Positions 48,007 to 58,939 of a stretch of 64,000 nt of DNA are shown piece after piece (position 1 is the first letter of the stretch; the number at the start of each line of letters is the position of its first letter). Source of the DNA: Petrosia ficiformis (Eukaryota > Porifera > Demospongiae > Haplosclerida > Petrosiidae); NCBI GenBank assembly GCA_947044365.1, contig OX345647.1, positions 1,774,001 to 1,838,000 on the forward strand, in the 5' to 3' direction. The notes below the pieces were generated by a model. The model had not been told where the DNA came from and made no database searches. It saw only the letters and a program-made list of their open reading frames with translations. A program made the translations under genes and the position numbers.

Positions 48007-48463
48007 ACATTCATATTTTACATGCTATTACAAATACAGCAGGTATATGCATGTTTGCAACTTCACAATTTGTCTTTTTATACATGCTATATAATAATCA
48101 GGGTGACTGCATGGATCATATTTTGGTTGGCAAAGCTGAAGTGTTGCATGGTTCAGTTTTCTTTTATTATTATTTTGAAACATGATCTAGTCAACTCAAA
48201 CTCCACATACAGACAAGGATTACAACGGAGTAAAAGCAAAAACGACTACTAATAACTGTTCTTACAATGAACATTCCATTCATTATTAGATGTCTATATA
48301 TGCTGTTATTTAATGAGCCTCACTTACCACAATTGTTAACACTGCATGTCTACTGCTTCCTGTGAAGTGTAGACCTCAGAATAAAATATTAACCAGCCTA
48401 GCATGTGTGTACACAGGAATGTCTGCTTTTATACCATGACTAAATGGCAACCTTAATTATACA

Positions 48464-48478
48464 CATATACATATACAT

Positions 48479-48574
<96 letters not shown>
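48464..48574. repeat. Composite (CA)n-(TA)n microsatellite
   Basis: ACATATACACAT-type repeats, then (CA)n, then (TA)n, followed by ACCATAGCTA, a block that also follows the (TA)n tracts near 16,235 and 40,570. Confidence 0.95.
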
Positions 48575-48577
<3 letters not shown>

Positions 48578-50004
48578 ATAGCTAACAGGTACATCAAAGT
48601 TATCAACAGTTGTTGTATATAGGATATACACCCAACTGCAGGTCGATATGAAATTGCAGGGCTGATATAAGACCTACTGGTATAATGATGAACAATGAAT
48701 CTAATTATGCCACGTGTGCACCAAACACAACATTGTCTGTTGAGACCGGAAAGCAAGGTCAGGTAACATTGATGTACATGTTAGAAGCATGGGTTCCAGG
48801 TGTGTCAGCAATACCCAACCCAAACCCTGAGATAATTGTTATATGGCAGGCCCACAACAAGCTCAAAAAGATAGTCAGGCCATAGAACCTGTGCACAGAG
48901 TTCATTGATAATTATTGTAGAAATAGTTGATGTTCCCACACAGAGGAACTTGGCTTGTGTTACCTTGCTGCCTTTTTACAGATAACAAATAATGATTTTG
49001 GTATTTATGACACCTATAATAATCAGTGGCGTATCTACAGCATGACCAAGTAGGGCATGTTCTGTACACAATTGATATGCCCGCTCAACTAAAATCTCAG
49101 TGTAAATTATTAAATTTAGTTTTACTTGTTCTGTGGAATGTGGGATTCTCCACTTCAAATCATTTGTATAATTATGTGTTTAGCTCTCTCCCTCTGTGCA
49201 TAAAGCAAGAACGATCACAAGATAATAGATGGATATGGATTGAGTATGACTGAACAATGTACACATTTCAAATTCAGAGTAAACAGTAATATAATTATTT
49301 CCTACTTATGATATCAGACACTAAGCAGGATATGACACTCTTTTCAATAGTGTAATTACATAGTGCTTGTCAATTAAAGGACATTTCCTTGTGTAAAAAA
49401 TGCATTTGAATTATAATTGCTGTTCTTGAAATTCTATTTTAGAAACCAATTTTATAGTCAGATCTTAAAGCTTATTTTGCATGTCGCTAATAATTAGTCT
49501 GAAGGTGGATAATTAATTATAATCATCGGGGGAGTGGTACATGAAGTATTCATATATTATATGCTATATATTATAAAGAAAGCAGGCATGTGCATGTTTG
49601 CAACTTCACACTCTGTCTTGCTATGTAATAATCAGGGTGACTGCATGGATCATGTTTTGGCTTGATAGTCTTCTTCAGGGCAATGAAGACTAAAGCTGAA
49701 ATGATGCTTGGAGCAGTTTTCTTTCATCAATACTTTGAAACATGATCTAGTCCATTCAAACCCAACGTTAACATACAGACAAGAATCACAAAATGTCTTT
49801 TGTTGTTAATAGCAAAATCACTACCTGTACTAATAACTTATTATTGAATTCTTAAAATGAATATTCCATTCATTATTATTTAAATGCTGACATTCACTGC
49901 ATGTCTGCTACCTCTGTGAAGTTTATTTAGGCATTTCTTAAAGGAAGTATTAATCTAGTTTAGCATATGTTATGGTATTGTGAAGATATACCGATCAGTT
50001 GAAC

Positions 50005-50520
50005 AATGAAAAACATAATATTTTCAATAAAAATGATCACAGCCCAAAAGGCAAGTGAAAAAGGTCAGAAAGGTAATAGCACAGGAAGTTAACATAGGAC
50101 CCGATTTTAAACAAACCACATATAAACCCCAAAATTAAGTACCACCACCACTCTACAAAAGATAACGAATGGAAGTGGTTTGTTTAATTTTTGGTACTAC
50201 ATTAACCTCCTGTGCTAATCCATCAAAGATATACTTTACGGGTTTTAATATCCCTCTCTTAGGGGGCATCTCCAAACCTAAGCTTGTACGCTTAACGTCA
50301 CAGTGACACTACTGCATGACCCCCCCACCCCCCTCCTCTTAACATCATGAATGAATACTCCAGTGTACCATACTAACTTGTGCTTCCTTCCTTTTCAATG
50401 TTTAGCATCACACGCACAACTGCCCCAGCCCCTTAGTGTCACTATGACATTAAGCATACAAATTTCTGTTTGGAGATGCCCCCTTATTTTTATTGAAAAT
50501 GATTATTACTACTCTTAACA
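50005..50520. repeat. Older foldback repeat interrupted by the Harbinger-like MITE
   Basis: Left block ATTTTCAATAAAAATGA..TAGCACAGG..TTAAACAAACCAC is inverted as GTGGTTTGTTTAA..CCTGTGCTA..(MITE)..ATTTTTATTGAAAAT. Related to 36,395-36,690. Confidence 0.65.
50262..50483. mobile_element. PIF/Harbinger-like MITE, 222 bp
   Basis: Perfect 16 bp ends GGGGGCATCTCCAAAC, then imperfect inversion to about 49 bp, flanked by TTA on both sides (50259-50261 and 50484-50486). A 3 bp TTA target duplication and G-rich ends fit PIF/Harbinger. It is inserted in the right arm of an older foldback whose left part is at about 50,005-50,120. Confidence 0.82.
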
Positions 50521-51374
50521 ATGATAGTAAGTCAGTTCAGTGGAGACAATTCATCCACAAGAAGTTGGCTCTGGTGTATGGAACAAGAACAAGAGAATGA
50601 CAAGGAAATTGATACCTTCCTAGCTTTATACATTCCTACTGTCCAGTAAAAGAGTGGCAAGACTGTCCTGTCTTTGAACTTTGGCATTCCACTGAGACAA
50701 GCACTGATTTTTCCATTCCAGGTCGTCCTCTAATTGCCACGCCCCCAGTCTGGGTAAAGTTTCAGAAATTTCATTTCTCAGCATAGTAATAACTTACATA
50801 AGCAACTAAACTCATAATTATATAGTAGTGATTGTAATAATTATTTTAAGTATATAACAATTATAATCATTGTTCACTGGAATGCAGTGACATGACTTGA
50901 GGGATTGTGCACAGTGCTGCAGTAAGTAAAACAGAAAATAATCATCATGTACATAAAAAAATATTGACGACACACAAAAGACTGATCTGATTGTTAGCTA
51001 CAGTTTGTATATTGATGTGTTTATGTAATCATAGAAAAGTGATGACTTAGCTAGTTCTTTTTTTGATAAAATCATTGTTCACATTCCAAGCTTTCATATG
51101 AAGTTATGTACTACATTCTCAATACTATACTATAGTTGTACAATTGTGGGCTGAGTAGTATTATCACATTACTGTATGATTCTTTATCAACTCTAGTGTT
51201 TGGATAAATAATTTTCGGTAGCAATACATATTCAACTGAATATTTCATCCCAAGCCGTCAGCTATCTCCAGAAACAAGACAAAAATGACAACAGTGCCCT
51301 AAGAAAGTTATGTCTCCAGACATTTCTACTCCCCACAGTTTCCTTTGAAAATGCAAAATTCAGTTAATAACAAT

Positions 51375-51380
51375 TTTATT
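51375..51380 (-). promoter_or_regulatory. Polyadenylation signal of the Kelch gene
   Basis: AATAAA on the minus strand about 125 nt beyond the stop codon at 51504-51506. Confidence 0.5.
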
Positions 51381-51503
51381 TTTGCAGTGTATATATCATA
51401 TACACAACAAAACAATTATCATACCCTTCCGCCTACAATTGGTAGTGAGGGTAATCATGTTAATTGTGCTATTTGGCTATATAATAGAAATAATAAAAGT
51501 CAA

Positions 51504-54500
51504 TTATTTTACATGTTTACAAACAAATTCACTAGCAATTTGTACAGCTTGTATTCTGTCATATTCAGAGAGTGTTGTTAGTAAGATATTCCAGGTAGGC
51601 ACTGGTTGGCCCATACTCTCTCTTTTCAACCATGAGGCAAGCATTTCAAGCATTCTTTCCTTAACATCATGATAATTCTCCTTTATATTATCAAGTGTGT
51701 TTTTCGTGATTCCTAACTGTAATCCTATGAACTTCCATTCTTTACTGAAGTTTTTACAGCTCCTAAAAACTGCATTAAGATGATGAATACCTGTAAAATG
51801 ATTTATGAATCATTAATAATATATATAGCTGATACATCAAATGTTTCTATTTACCTAGTACACAATGACACACAGAACTGAATGGATTCGTTTCCATGTT
51901 ATCAGTCAACAAAGATGCTACAATGAAATATATTTAATTTTATGACATAATATACAGTTACATTATAGAAAGATTATATTTATATGCGTAATAATCAAAG
52001 TTCTCACTATATAGGGTTATTTTGAATGGTACAGTACCATTTGGTATAACCTTGTATCATTTGGTTCATACAAATGGTTGTACCATTTGGTTATGCATGC
52101 AGACTATTAAAAAAATAAATTCACAAATGATGAAATTGTATATATTTAGAGTCTTCAAATGTATATCAAGTGAAATAGAGACAGAAATATGACAGAAAAT
52201 GGCAGAAATAAACATAAACCTGATAACTATATTCTGTCCACTCATGCGTTTTTGTCGCTTCTTCGCCATGTGCCAACAATGCAGTGAATGTGACGAACAT
52301 TAATTGACCACACCCCTCACAAATAATGAATTAACTTGCATTTTTCACTAATGCGAAAAGCACACTGCTACTTTTGAATGATAAATCCTGGTGAGAACAC
52401 TGGTAATAAGTACATGCAGGCAGCATTTTTTTATTATGAAACCATTTCAATATCAGATATTGCAGAGAGTTACCTCTCCTAAGTGAAGTTACTGAATTAA
52501 GAATAGCTATCTGTAACACACTAGATACCTTGCTTTGTATTAACTGCCACCTTTTTGTAGGACTGCAATTCATCCTTACAAAATCCAAGTTCTGTAGATT
52601 GTAATGTCAAGTATTGAACTTGTAATTAATATTATATCTAACCTTTTTCTAGTTTCTCTGATTTATCTATTAATGACAACTCTCTTGTCTTCAGGTATGC
52701 AATTTTGTCACTCTTCTCTTTCATCTCAAGACTTAGTTTTAATAATTCTGATTCCTTCTCAAATATCTTTTTTTCCATTGCTCTTTGTGTCTCCTGAAAT
52801 AATTATTCATTAACACAATATTGACCACTGATTTACTAACTTGTGATTTGATTGAGCCAATCAAATCAGTCACAAGTGCACCCTCCTGTAGACGATCACC
52901 AACAATTTGATGAATCAAATTTTTCTGAATCTCAGTCTTGTTTTTCAATAGTTGCTCACTATTCCAAACATTTTTCACTGACCACTCATTATTAATATAT
53001 TCTATATAATGAGATATAATAATATCATTAATAATTAATTATAGGCATTTTCTAAGCAGCTGCTCATATATACTCAGGATTACCATCAAATGTCAGACAC
53101 TTCCTTTCAAATTTTATTTGAACTCCTCATACTATAGTACGTCACATCAACAGTTAAGGAGATGTGATGCAATATAAACAATTCAATGGTTGATACAATC
53201 AATCTGTTTTTATAGTGAATTATTATAGCATATATTAGCAATACTTTTGCACATAAATTATACATACAGTGTTTTCCTTCAGATTGTTTAGAATAGCAGG
53301 CTGCTATCCCTTTTAGTAAGCAAACATAGTGACCATGCTTTATAGTATGTTGACAATAATGCATTGCAGAAATCCTCAATCCAACAGCTTTATATGTATG
53401 TACATTCTAGTTCAATTCATGAACTAGTGTAAATACATGGAACTCTTCACTTAGTGTACATTCAAAGCTACTTAAGGCAGTTGAAATTTTGATGTCGTGC
53501 CTACCTTAATTGTGCTGAATATTGTGGACGAATTCCAGAACATGGTTGCTTATGTCTCTTATGATGCTAAGTCATAGTGAATAAAGTGACTGAAACAAGA
53601 TTATGTGGTACTTTAAAGATATCTCCCTGCTATAAGCAGACACTTAGTCTTATCTACAGTAAATAGTTGAACCCAGTAACCTTTTTATGTAAGCTGTTAA
53701 TTCAACAAGTATAAACACTTGAATCATGATGTATATATAACTCCCTGCAGCATAACAAAGGTAATTGACTATATACCATCATAGTTATACACACTGCATA
53801 ACACTCTCCTATATATGAATCATGATTTTGGTATCAGCTTGGTTTGAGATACATAAAATCCCATCAACAGTATAGCATATATATTTGTAAACACAAGAAA
53901 TTTCATCATTAGATACTTAATGTTTACATAAACCATAGAGGTTACTAGGTTGTTTACGCTATATGCACACTGCAAAAACAAAATTGTAATTTAATTAATT
54001 TTAATTGGTGATGTATATAGGTTATTATGACTGCATGGTGATATACATTAACTATAATCCAATAATATTTCCTTACTCAGAAGGAAAATAAATATTTAAA
54101 AAAAATCATTGTAGGTTTTCAAACCTTCTTTGTGAATCTAATATGAGATATTAGGCATGATAATTGATTATAATTGGTACATATATCCAGTACGTATTTT
54201 AATATAATTAGTACAAGTAGCTATGGTGTTAGGTGTATGTAGCCTGAACAACCAACTAATTGTTAAACTGTACTAATCAATACATTTGTTATTTTAACAA
54301 TTCTATTATTGCAGTGCATGATTTTAGCAAGATTGATAATTATACAATTTGCATATAATATATAATTATATATATATATACACAGCAAAAACAGTTTGGT
54401 TATTTCACCCAATCAGTTGGTTATCTCAATTGCATTTTAAATATCCCATTACTATTGAATTGAGGTGTTGAAGAGTAGGCCAGCTTAACGTTTGGTGTTG

Positions 54501-56582
54501 GAATGTTGTTCACAATGACATGTAAATTAGTCATGATTCACAGTTTATATGTCAGTACTTCTCCACTATGAGTTTACATAATTACTGATATCATATCAGT
54601 CATTTTCCACTATTGGTTTACTTGAACACAACATTTCAACACTAAAAATTAAAAATATAAACTAGCTTACCTTTCAACAGCTTAATACTGCAGTATGGTG
54701 TGAATAGGCATCTTTTTAAATTGGCATGCAACCAACTGATTGGTTTTGAAATCCTCTTTTTGCAGTGTATAAATTGGGATCAAGTGAACATATATGACAT
54801 TGATCACTAGCAGCACATTATATGTGTATTAAATATCATACCTAGCTCCAAAATGACAGTAATAGCAGAACCAGACACTAGAATACGAGTATCATCAGAT
54901 TGATTATGTACTCTGCCTCCGGCAGTTACTATAATCCACACACATGTTTTGGATATTTGGTATGTTGTCATGGAGTGGCGATACCTCTTAGTTACAGATT
55001 TAGGAAGATTTATCTGAAGAAAACATAATAATAAAACTATGCATTAGCTTTATGCAATAATACATACCATGCACTCATAAATTACAAGTACTTTCACTTG
55101 GTAATAAAACTGATGTATAAGATATATATACGTTGTAGACAAACATTACCTCATACCAGATTAACCTAGATGAAGTAGACAGATTCGTTATCCAGCAGTC
55201 TTTTAATGGTTGAAGATCATCATCAACTCCTCCCATTAAAATGAAATGAGAGGTCATTTCTCCATTTGATGATACTGCATAGATGATAGCACTTGCATGA
55301 TGACTTCTCCTCTTAGGCCACTTCACTGTGGTACCGCATGATTCTTTTTGAAAATCCTGAGTTATTAACACATAGATATATTTATTTATAATACATATAA
55401 TTATCTATAATACATAATATTTATCCTAATTATATATAAATAATTATATATTTTATTATAAATATACATTATAGCGAATTGGAGTAATTTTGGGCACTTA
55501 TTTCACTAACTAACGTTCAGTGGGATTTATTACCACGCCTATGTTATTACAGAAGTGTATGAAGTATAATTATCATAGTGACGATGTTGATGTGTAGCTC
55601 AGGACTTGCATAACAATAATAATGGACAATATGCAATGCTTTCACAATTCAATTATTATTAATGCTAAACACTAAATAACTCACAATTGTATTCTGAGAA
55701 CATGTAAATAAAAACAGATCATTAGTGCAATAGTAACTCTTCCTTTCATTAATAGTAGTCCCTCCAAATATAACACCTTTGTTATCAGGAAGTGCATTGA
55801 TAGTGAAATAGGCACATGGTGGTGGACGACTACCTGTTATGACAGGTATATTCCACTGACCTGAAGATAATAAATAATTATGATGTAATATAAAAATGAG
55901 CCATGTCATACCTGGTGATGAGGAGAAACACATACTGTGTGCTTCATTGGTATAGGAAAGATTTGGGTAGTTAGGAGAAGGAACATACTGAGAATCACTT
56001 TGAGTAATGAATCCCAGTGGTGTAGGACCAGCACCTCCTAGAACTAGCAAATTATCTTCTCCGTTGACATTAAAGGATATCATACCACAGCCAACTTTTC
56101 TCATTGGTACATTATCATGAGTACTGACAATCTCTCTCCAGTTATTATTGAGAGTGTTTAGTTCAAAGAGGTTATTATGAAAACAGTCAGTAGGCTTACA
56201 GCTTCCTCCAAAATACAAAATTTTATTCCCTATGCTAGTACAAGCATATTCCATCACTCCTGCAGGTGGATTACCTGTAGTGGATTTCCTCTCCCATTCA
56301 AATATCGGTAAATTAAAGATATCAACAGTTGATGTAATTTTTCTCTTATCATCTGTGTCATGTACAAGTGGTCTGGGGAGGTCCTTTTGGTCTCCTCCCC
56401 AGCAATACAAACTCTCCCTTATGACTACAGTGGAGTGGTGAGTTCTCCATTTCAATTGATATCGACCTGATAATAAACAATGAGTACATATTACAAGTAA
56501 AACATAATTATATTTATATATAACAAGAAGTGAAGATATAATTATATATAAATCTAATTCCCTCACCATGACCAGTCGCCAT
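51504..56582 (-). CDS. Kelch-repeat / coiled-coil / Death-domain protein
   Basis: Ten exons: 56567-56582, 55912-56466, 55685-55860, 55150-55356, 54842-55013, 52841-52977, 52643-52793, 52529-52591, 51855-51917, 51504-51790. Together they are 1,827 nt, exactly 608 codons plus stop. ATG at 56580-56582 starts MATGH. Residues ~10-380 hold Kelch blades marked by GG pairs: LYCWGGDQ, ILYFGGSCK, LLVLGGAG, VIFGGTT, FILMGGVD. A helical coiled-coil segment follows (ESELLKLSLEMKEKSDKIAY). The last exon is a Death domain: EWKFIGLQLGITKNTLDNI, MLEMLASWLKRES, TWNILLTTL. Likely a cytoplasmic adaptor in which the propeller binds a partner and the Death domain recruits another Death-domain protein (inference from families). 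No membrane span or enzyme motif was seen. Confidence 0.88.
53968..54316. mobile_element. CACTGYAAAAAC-ended MITE, copy 2
   Basis: Left end CACTGCAAAAACAAAATTGT; the complement of the right end reads CACTGCAATAATAGAATTGT. Same family as 47,661-48,006. Confidence 0.75.
54381..54767. mobile_element. CACTGYAAAAAC-ended MITE, copy 3
   Basis: Left end CACAGCAAAAACAGTTTGG; the complement of the right end reads CACTGCAAAAAGAGGATTTC. Both arms contain CCAATCAGTTGGTT. Flanked by TATA on both sides. Confidence 0.78.
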
Positions 56583-56999
56583 TATCCACCAGACACAAGA
56601 ACAAAGATCGGAATAGTGAATATAGTACAATGACGAGTCAGCAAGACATTATCGGGCATATGTATATGGCTAAGTTGACCGCAACTTTGACCGAATTCAT
56701 AGTGTAATATTACGAAAGTCATTTCCTGTAAACAACTGAAGACTCAGTGACTAAATATTGGTAATGTCAACTAGTGTGTGAGATTCAGTTATTTCTGTTG
56801 CTGTAATTGATGATTTTATGGAGATGATAGAATCATAATGTTTATTATTCTGGTTAAATTCTGTCCCTGATTCAAATTCTAAGGTTTGTATACCTAGATC
56901 TAGAGATGTATTGTAGTAACAGTAGAACACTCTTCAACAGGTCCAACATTAATATATAGGCTGTACAGTTATTGTACATGTACAATATTATGTGTATGT

Positions 57000-57215
57000 A
57001 ATGTTGTGTGTGTTACCTAGGTTGCTGTTGTGTGCTGTATTACAGTGTTGTATAATATCACCGGATTTTCGAAATGGACCTTCGTTACAATTGAATGGAA
57101 AAAAAGAATTTTTTTCCTGTCTTTCCATCGTCACATCATCACAGTGTTGTTTCATGTGTCTTTGTAAGTTGTCCATTCATGTGAACATTTTGTCAAGAAG
57201 CACAGACATGTACAT
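57000..57215 (-). pseudogene. Decayed C2H2 zinc-finger fragment
   Basis: Minus-strand reading DKMFT, stop, MDNLQRHMKQH fits the second half of a C2H2 finger; both zinc Cys of that finger are lost. The next unit, FNCNEGPFRKSGDIIQHCNTAH, is written here as FNCNEG then FRKSGDIIQHCNTAH: it has one Cys and both His with correct F-x5-I-x2-H-x4-H spacing. The stop and missing ligands show it is a relict. No further fingers found. Confidence 0.5.
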
Positions 57216-57520
57216 GTACATCACCACTAACATTATAATATAATATAATATAATATAATATATAATAATTATTGTAATTACCTGATATATACGTAAAACT
57301 ATTATGATCTTATGTGCACACACACACTGTCAACAATTATAAATGAAGATATTATCTTTATAGTGTTTTTACCACTTCTAGTTGTTTACAGGAAGACAAA
57401 TTTATGACTTTCTATTTCAATCAGTAAAAGGTTGTAAAAATCGTAATTTACAAGTAATATTTAATCACTAAAAGTTTAACTAAAAAATTGGCACAGTTAT
57501 TGACTATGAATATTATTAAC

Positions 57521-57580
57521 AGGTCAAAGGTCGCAGCAGGTAATCAGAATATAACACGATTCTTGCGAATGTCACGTGAC
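57521..57580. promoter_or_regulatory. DR1-like nuclear-receptor site and E-box
   Basis: AGGTCAAAGGTCG at about 57,521 is one base from a DR1 (two AGGTCA half-sites, 1 bp apart). GTCACGTGAC about 50 bp further contains the palindromic CACGTG. Both lie about 1 kb upstream of the Kelch start. They may be chance matches. Confidence 0.3.
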
Positions 57581-57834
57581 CAACATCGACTTAGGTGAAC
57601 TTAGCCATACCCTGTCATTATCATGCCCTGAATAATAATGAATATTCATAATGATAACTATAAATAACTATTAAAAATAACTGCTAATTAGATAGTAGCT
57701 TTCCTTTCTACCATTTAGTGCTGAAACCCATCTGTTTCAGATAACTACATTGAATATCACTTCCGATGTTGAAACCGTAAATTAATTTTGTGCTATACCT
57801 CACATTGAGATAATAGGACACAGTATGAGTCCTA

Positions 57835-58060
57835 ATGCAATCGCTGTCTGTTTGGTGGACCAGTATCTATTGATTGTCAATGGGCTGCATTCCTCAAAAG
57901 GTGACCAAGTTCCCGTTGCTGCATTTCCTTCCTTCCAGCTGCCAACAATATTAATGCTTTAGTGCAGCCTTCAGGGTTGATGGCCGAATACCTTCAATGG
58001 CCCAACATCGATCATTGCTGCTGAGACCAGCTCCCCGGGCCAGGCTCACGTCTATAATGG
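57835..58060. other. GC-richer island of unknown origin
   Basis: About half G+C, unlike its AT-rich surroundings. Six-frame reading shows only short frames with stops and no recognisable domain. It could be a regulatory island, an old transposon or a transferred fragment. Confidence 0.4.
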
Positions 58061-58611
58061 TTTTTAGAAAATGGAGTTAGGGTTAACAATACTATCATAA
58101 GTGGAGGTTGTGCTATGTACTAGAGAGGGCAATTCAATGTGAATTCTACATATATGTCAAAGTGTAATGAGAATAATTATATGAGGAGGGTGACAGAGGA
58201 CTGAATCCGACATGTGCATATATAATGAACAATGTATCTTGTAAGATACTCCACATTCACTTCATATGTATATACACATTCCAATTGAGGGAATGTGGGG
58301 TACATATATGTGCATGCATATAGAGCAAGTGTTAACTTTACTGTGGTACAATTAAATATGATCACATTTAATAATTATTAAACTTTTTCAGTGATATTTC
58401 AAATGAGGCAAAAACCTAAATCAATTCAAGTACAAAATAGAAGTTTCATAAAAAGAGTGTAGCACACCAGCATCAATGATAATTCATGTTGCATAATTAA
58501 CTACTACTATAATTGAGATATCACAAACTGACAAGTTAACTGACAACAATAAAGTTAAAGAGTTTCATAAAGAGCACTGAAAATAGTTTAGAACAATCAC
58601 AAAATGTTTTG

Positions 58612-58939
58612 TTAAACATGTAATGTGATAGGTACATCTGTTGAACTGACTACTGTTTCATATTCCACAGGTACATCTGTTGTACTAAATACCGTTTCAT
58701 ATTCTACTTGTACATCTGTTGAACTGAGTATTGGTTCACATTTTGTAGGTACATTAGATGAACCGACTATTGTTTCATACTCTACAGGCTCAATCACTTC
58801 CACAGGTACATCTGTTGAACTGAATATTGTTTCATATTCTACTTGTACATCTGCTGAAGTTGAACTGAGTATTGGTTCACCTTTTGTGGGTACAGTTGAT
58901 AAATTGACATACTCTACAGGTTCAATCTCTTCATAAATT
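58612..58939 (-). CDS. Tyrosine-motif cytoplasmic tail exon of the FN3 receptor
   Basis: Encodes IYEEIEPVEYVNLST and then a repeated pattern of VPTKxEPILSST and SSTDVPVEYET units, ending ITLHV. Six tyrosines, each in a (V/I)xYxx(I/V/L) or YEEI setting. The internal repeats indicate growth of the tail by short tandem duplication. Confidence 0.88.

Larger units (their letters stand above)
45293..51503. other. Intergenic region between RTK B and the Kelch gene
   Basis: 45,293-47,650 duplicates the gene A upstream region. 47,661-48,006 is a MITE. 48,925-49,500 is a third copy of the sequence at 21,780-22,340. 48,035-48,420 and 49,580-49,990 are also repeats of each other. The rest carries simple repeats and the Harbinger-like MITE. 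No convincing gene. Confidence 0.65.
52978..54841. other. Large Kelch-gene intron with two MITEs
   Basis: Splits the propeller from the coiled coil. Contains the tandem MITEs 53,968-54,316 and 54,381-54,767. The open frame at 53,107-53,379 has no recognisable domain and lacks good splice context. Confidence 0.65.
56583..58611. other. Intergenic region between the FN3 receptor and the Kelch gene
   Basis: Must include the Kelch promoter just above 56,582. Contains the zinc-finger relict, (TATAA)n at about 57,234-57,262, a DR1-like site and E-box, and a GC-richer island at 57,835-58,060. No TATA box can be assigned with confidence. Confidence 0.6.

Noticed and set aside
48440..48756. Tyr/Ile/Cys/Val-repeat open frames
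   Set aside because: Translations of (CA)n and (TA)n tracts.
53107..53379. 90-codon open frame in the Kelch intron
   Set aside because: No domain, and the Kelch frame closes perfectly without it.
56992..57243. Plus-strand open frame of 83 codons
   Set aside because: The minus strand carries zinc-finger-like spacing; the plus frame is its shadow.
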